64,000 nt of DNA from Cladobotryum mycophilum. Taxonomy: Eukaryota; Ascomycota; Sordariomycetes; Hypocreales; Hypocreaceae. This document shows, piece by piece, positions 62,933 to 64,000 of this stretch. A program made the translations under genes and the position numbers. Below the pieces are notes generated by a model. That model had not been told where the DNA came from and ran no database searches. It saw nothing but the letters and a program-made list of their open reading frames with translations. The stretch is taken from NCBI GenBank assembly GCA_036429605.1, contig JAVFKD010000016.1:4216001-4280000 (forward strand). Reading direction: 5' to 3'. Every line of letters begins with the position of its first letter. Within the stretch, counting starts at the first letter, position 1.

Positions 62933-64000
62933 ATGGCCCTGAGATCACTCCGGCCTAACGAGCCTCTGGTCCCAGGGGATCCCAACCCGCCCGTGCCGCC
63001 AGATCCGCCACAACCGATAACAGGGAAAAGAAAGCGCACACAGGTCCTTGCAGCGTGTTCAAGTCAGTATCCTTGATGATTAAAAGAAGGCATCCAACCG
63101 CATTTTAGAGTATCTAGAGTCTAACATGTTTTATAGATTGTCAAAAACAAAAGTCCAAGGTTTTGCTTCCTTGATAGTTCTTTCTTCGGCCGCAAGAGCT
63201 GACATTGTGATGCCCAATTTCTAGTGCGACGGTGAGCGTCCAACGTGCGGCGCTTGCGAGTCTCGCAACAAAGAATGCCACTATTCGGTTCCAGAAGGAC
63301 TGAGCTCTCGCAACGAGCAGAGGCGTAGATTTCATACTGTGGCTGAGAGTTATGAAAACCTGAGAACTGCGTTTGGCGTCCTCCGCCGAAGCGACGAGGA
63401 AGACATCGCTCGAATCATTCGCCGCATACGCGAGTCAGCAACTACTGATGAAGCCATTGAGATGATAGCGAATATAGGACTTCTATTGTCTAGATCACAA
63501 GATACCGGCAGTGCTAGCTCCTCTGGTAATGGCTATGAACATGCTGCGAAAGAGGTCTTACTTATCGATGCATAAACAGGATCTAGAACCGCATCTCCTG
63601 GAGTGGACGATGCGCCCCGACAGAGTTCCTCTACCCACCGTTCGGCCCCCCCCGACTCGGTTTTAGGTACCTCCCCTATTTTAATTCCAACAAGTTGACC
63701 CTCATACTTACTCCGCTTACAAGAGATTCTTATGCACCTGGAGCATTCGGAGGGTCCTTTCAAGCTCGTAGCTTGGATGACCTCATTGTCAACGTGCCGA
63801 TGCCATGTCTCCCCGTCTCCAAGTGGACCTCAGTATCCGAAGACGATGTTCATCTCACTCACTTGATTAATTTATTCTGGACCTGGGATAACACCGCGTC
63901 TCGAGTGATTGATCGAGAGATCTTTATCGAAGATCTGACGAGAGGGCCGGGCACAGGATATCCTGCAACGACGGAATTTTGCTCTTCTTTTATGGTGAAT
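62933..64000 (+). CDS. Zn2Cys6 transcription factor 3 (runs off right edge)
   Basis: Exons 62933-63062, 63137-63159, 63225-63525, 63580-63666 and 63726-64000 (partial) keep one frame. The binuclear cluster is assembled across two introns: ACSNCQKQKSKCDGERPTC then GACESRNKEC, with perfect C-x2-C-x6-C-x6-C-x2-C-x6-C spacing. A linker and a coiled-coil-like helix follow (SYENLRTAFGVLRRSDEED...). Further on LTHLINLFWTWDN marks the start of a regulatory region seen in fungal-specific transcription factors. The 23-base exon looks odd but is demanded by the zinc pattern. It is nuclear; targets are unknown. It has no visible tie to the terpenoid remnants on the other side of the LINEs. Confidence 0.8.

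Noticed and set aside
1..64000. tRNA, rRNA or riboswitch
   Set aside because: I saw no cloverleaf with A and B boxes, no rRNA sequence and no TPP-type element; a covariance-model scan would be needed to exclude them.

Overview
This window looks like nuclear DNA of a filamentous ascomycete (Pezizomycotina). The gene families point to a sordariomycete, possibly Hypocreales, but that rank is inference. The evidence is the many short GT...AG introns of about 44-90 bases, Zn2Cys6 regulators, a NACHT-WD40 protein, a 2EXR protein, Tad-like LINEs, and two long blocks stripped of nearly all C and G in the manner of repeat-induced point mutation (RIP). Exon structures below were worked out by hand from splice signals, reading frame and family conservation.

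Left half (1-34.9 kb), ordinary gene-rich DNA. It holds a partial MFS transporter and a NACHT-WD40 NLR-like protein. Next comes a run of metabolic and regulatory genes: a Zn2Cys6 regulator, an acyl-CoA synthetase/4CL-like ligase, a bZIP-DUF3425 regulator, a P450, a zinc alcohol dehydrogenase and a divergent aldehyde dehydrogenase. The run ends with a second Zn2Cys6 regulator, paralogous to the first but damaged. Together these could hydroxylate a substrate, oxidise it to an acid and activate it to a CoA ester. Several of their promoters share TCGAGTCA. Then follow an L-galactonate/L-fuconate-type dehydratase divergent from a sugar transporter, a secreted S33 peptidase, a 3.1-kb gene-free stretch and a cyclophilin.

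Middle (34.9-50.9 kb), sparse and damaged. It holds a small cysteine-rich secreted protein, a BAHD-type acyltransferase cut near its 3' end by a 5.6-kb RIPped LINE (the reading frame resumes exactly after the element), a 2EXR protein, a P450 with a frameshift, and a short 5' remnant that looks like an ABA3-type sesquiterpene synthase. I read this as the ruin of a terpenoid gene cluster.

Right end (50.9-64 kb). Two copies of one Tad-like LINE lie head to tail, separated and flanked by the same 13-bp target sequence. The left copy is erased by RIP to almost pure A/T. The right copy is still readable (gag-like ORF1; endonuclease, reverse transcriptase, RNase H) with three frameshifts and three nonsense codons. 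A third Zn2Cys6 regulator runs off the right edge.

Several reading frames are broken by exactly one missing base in a homopolymer. In the LINE the RIPped copy still shows the extra base, so those losses are specific to the other copy, or are assembly errors.
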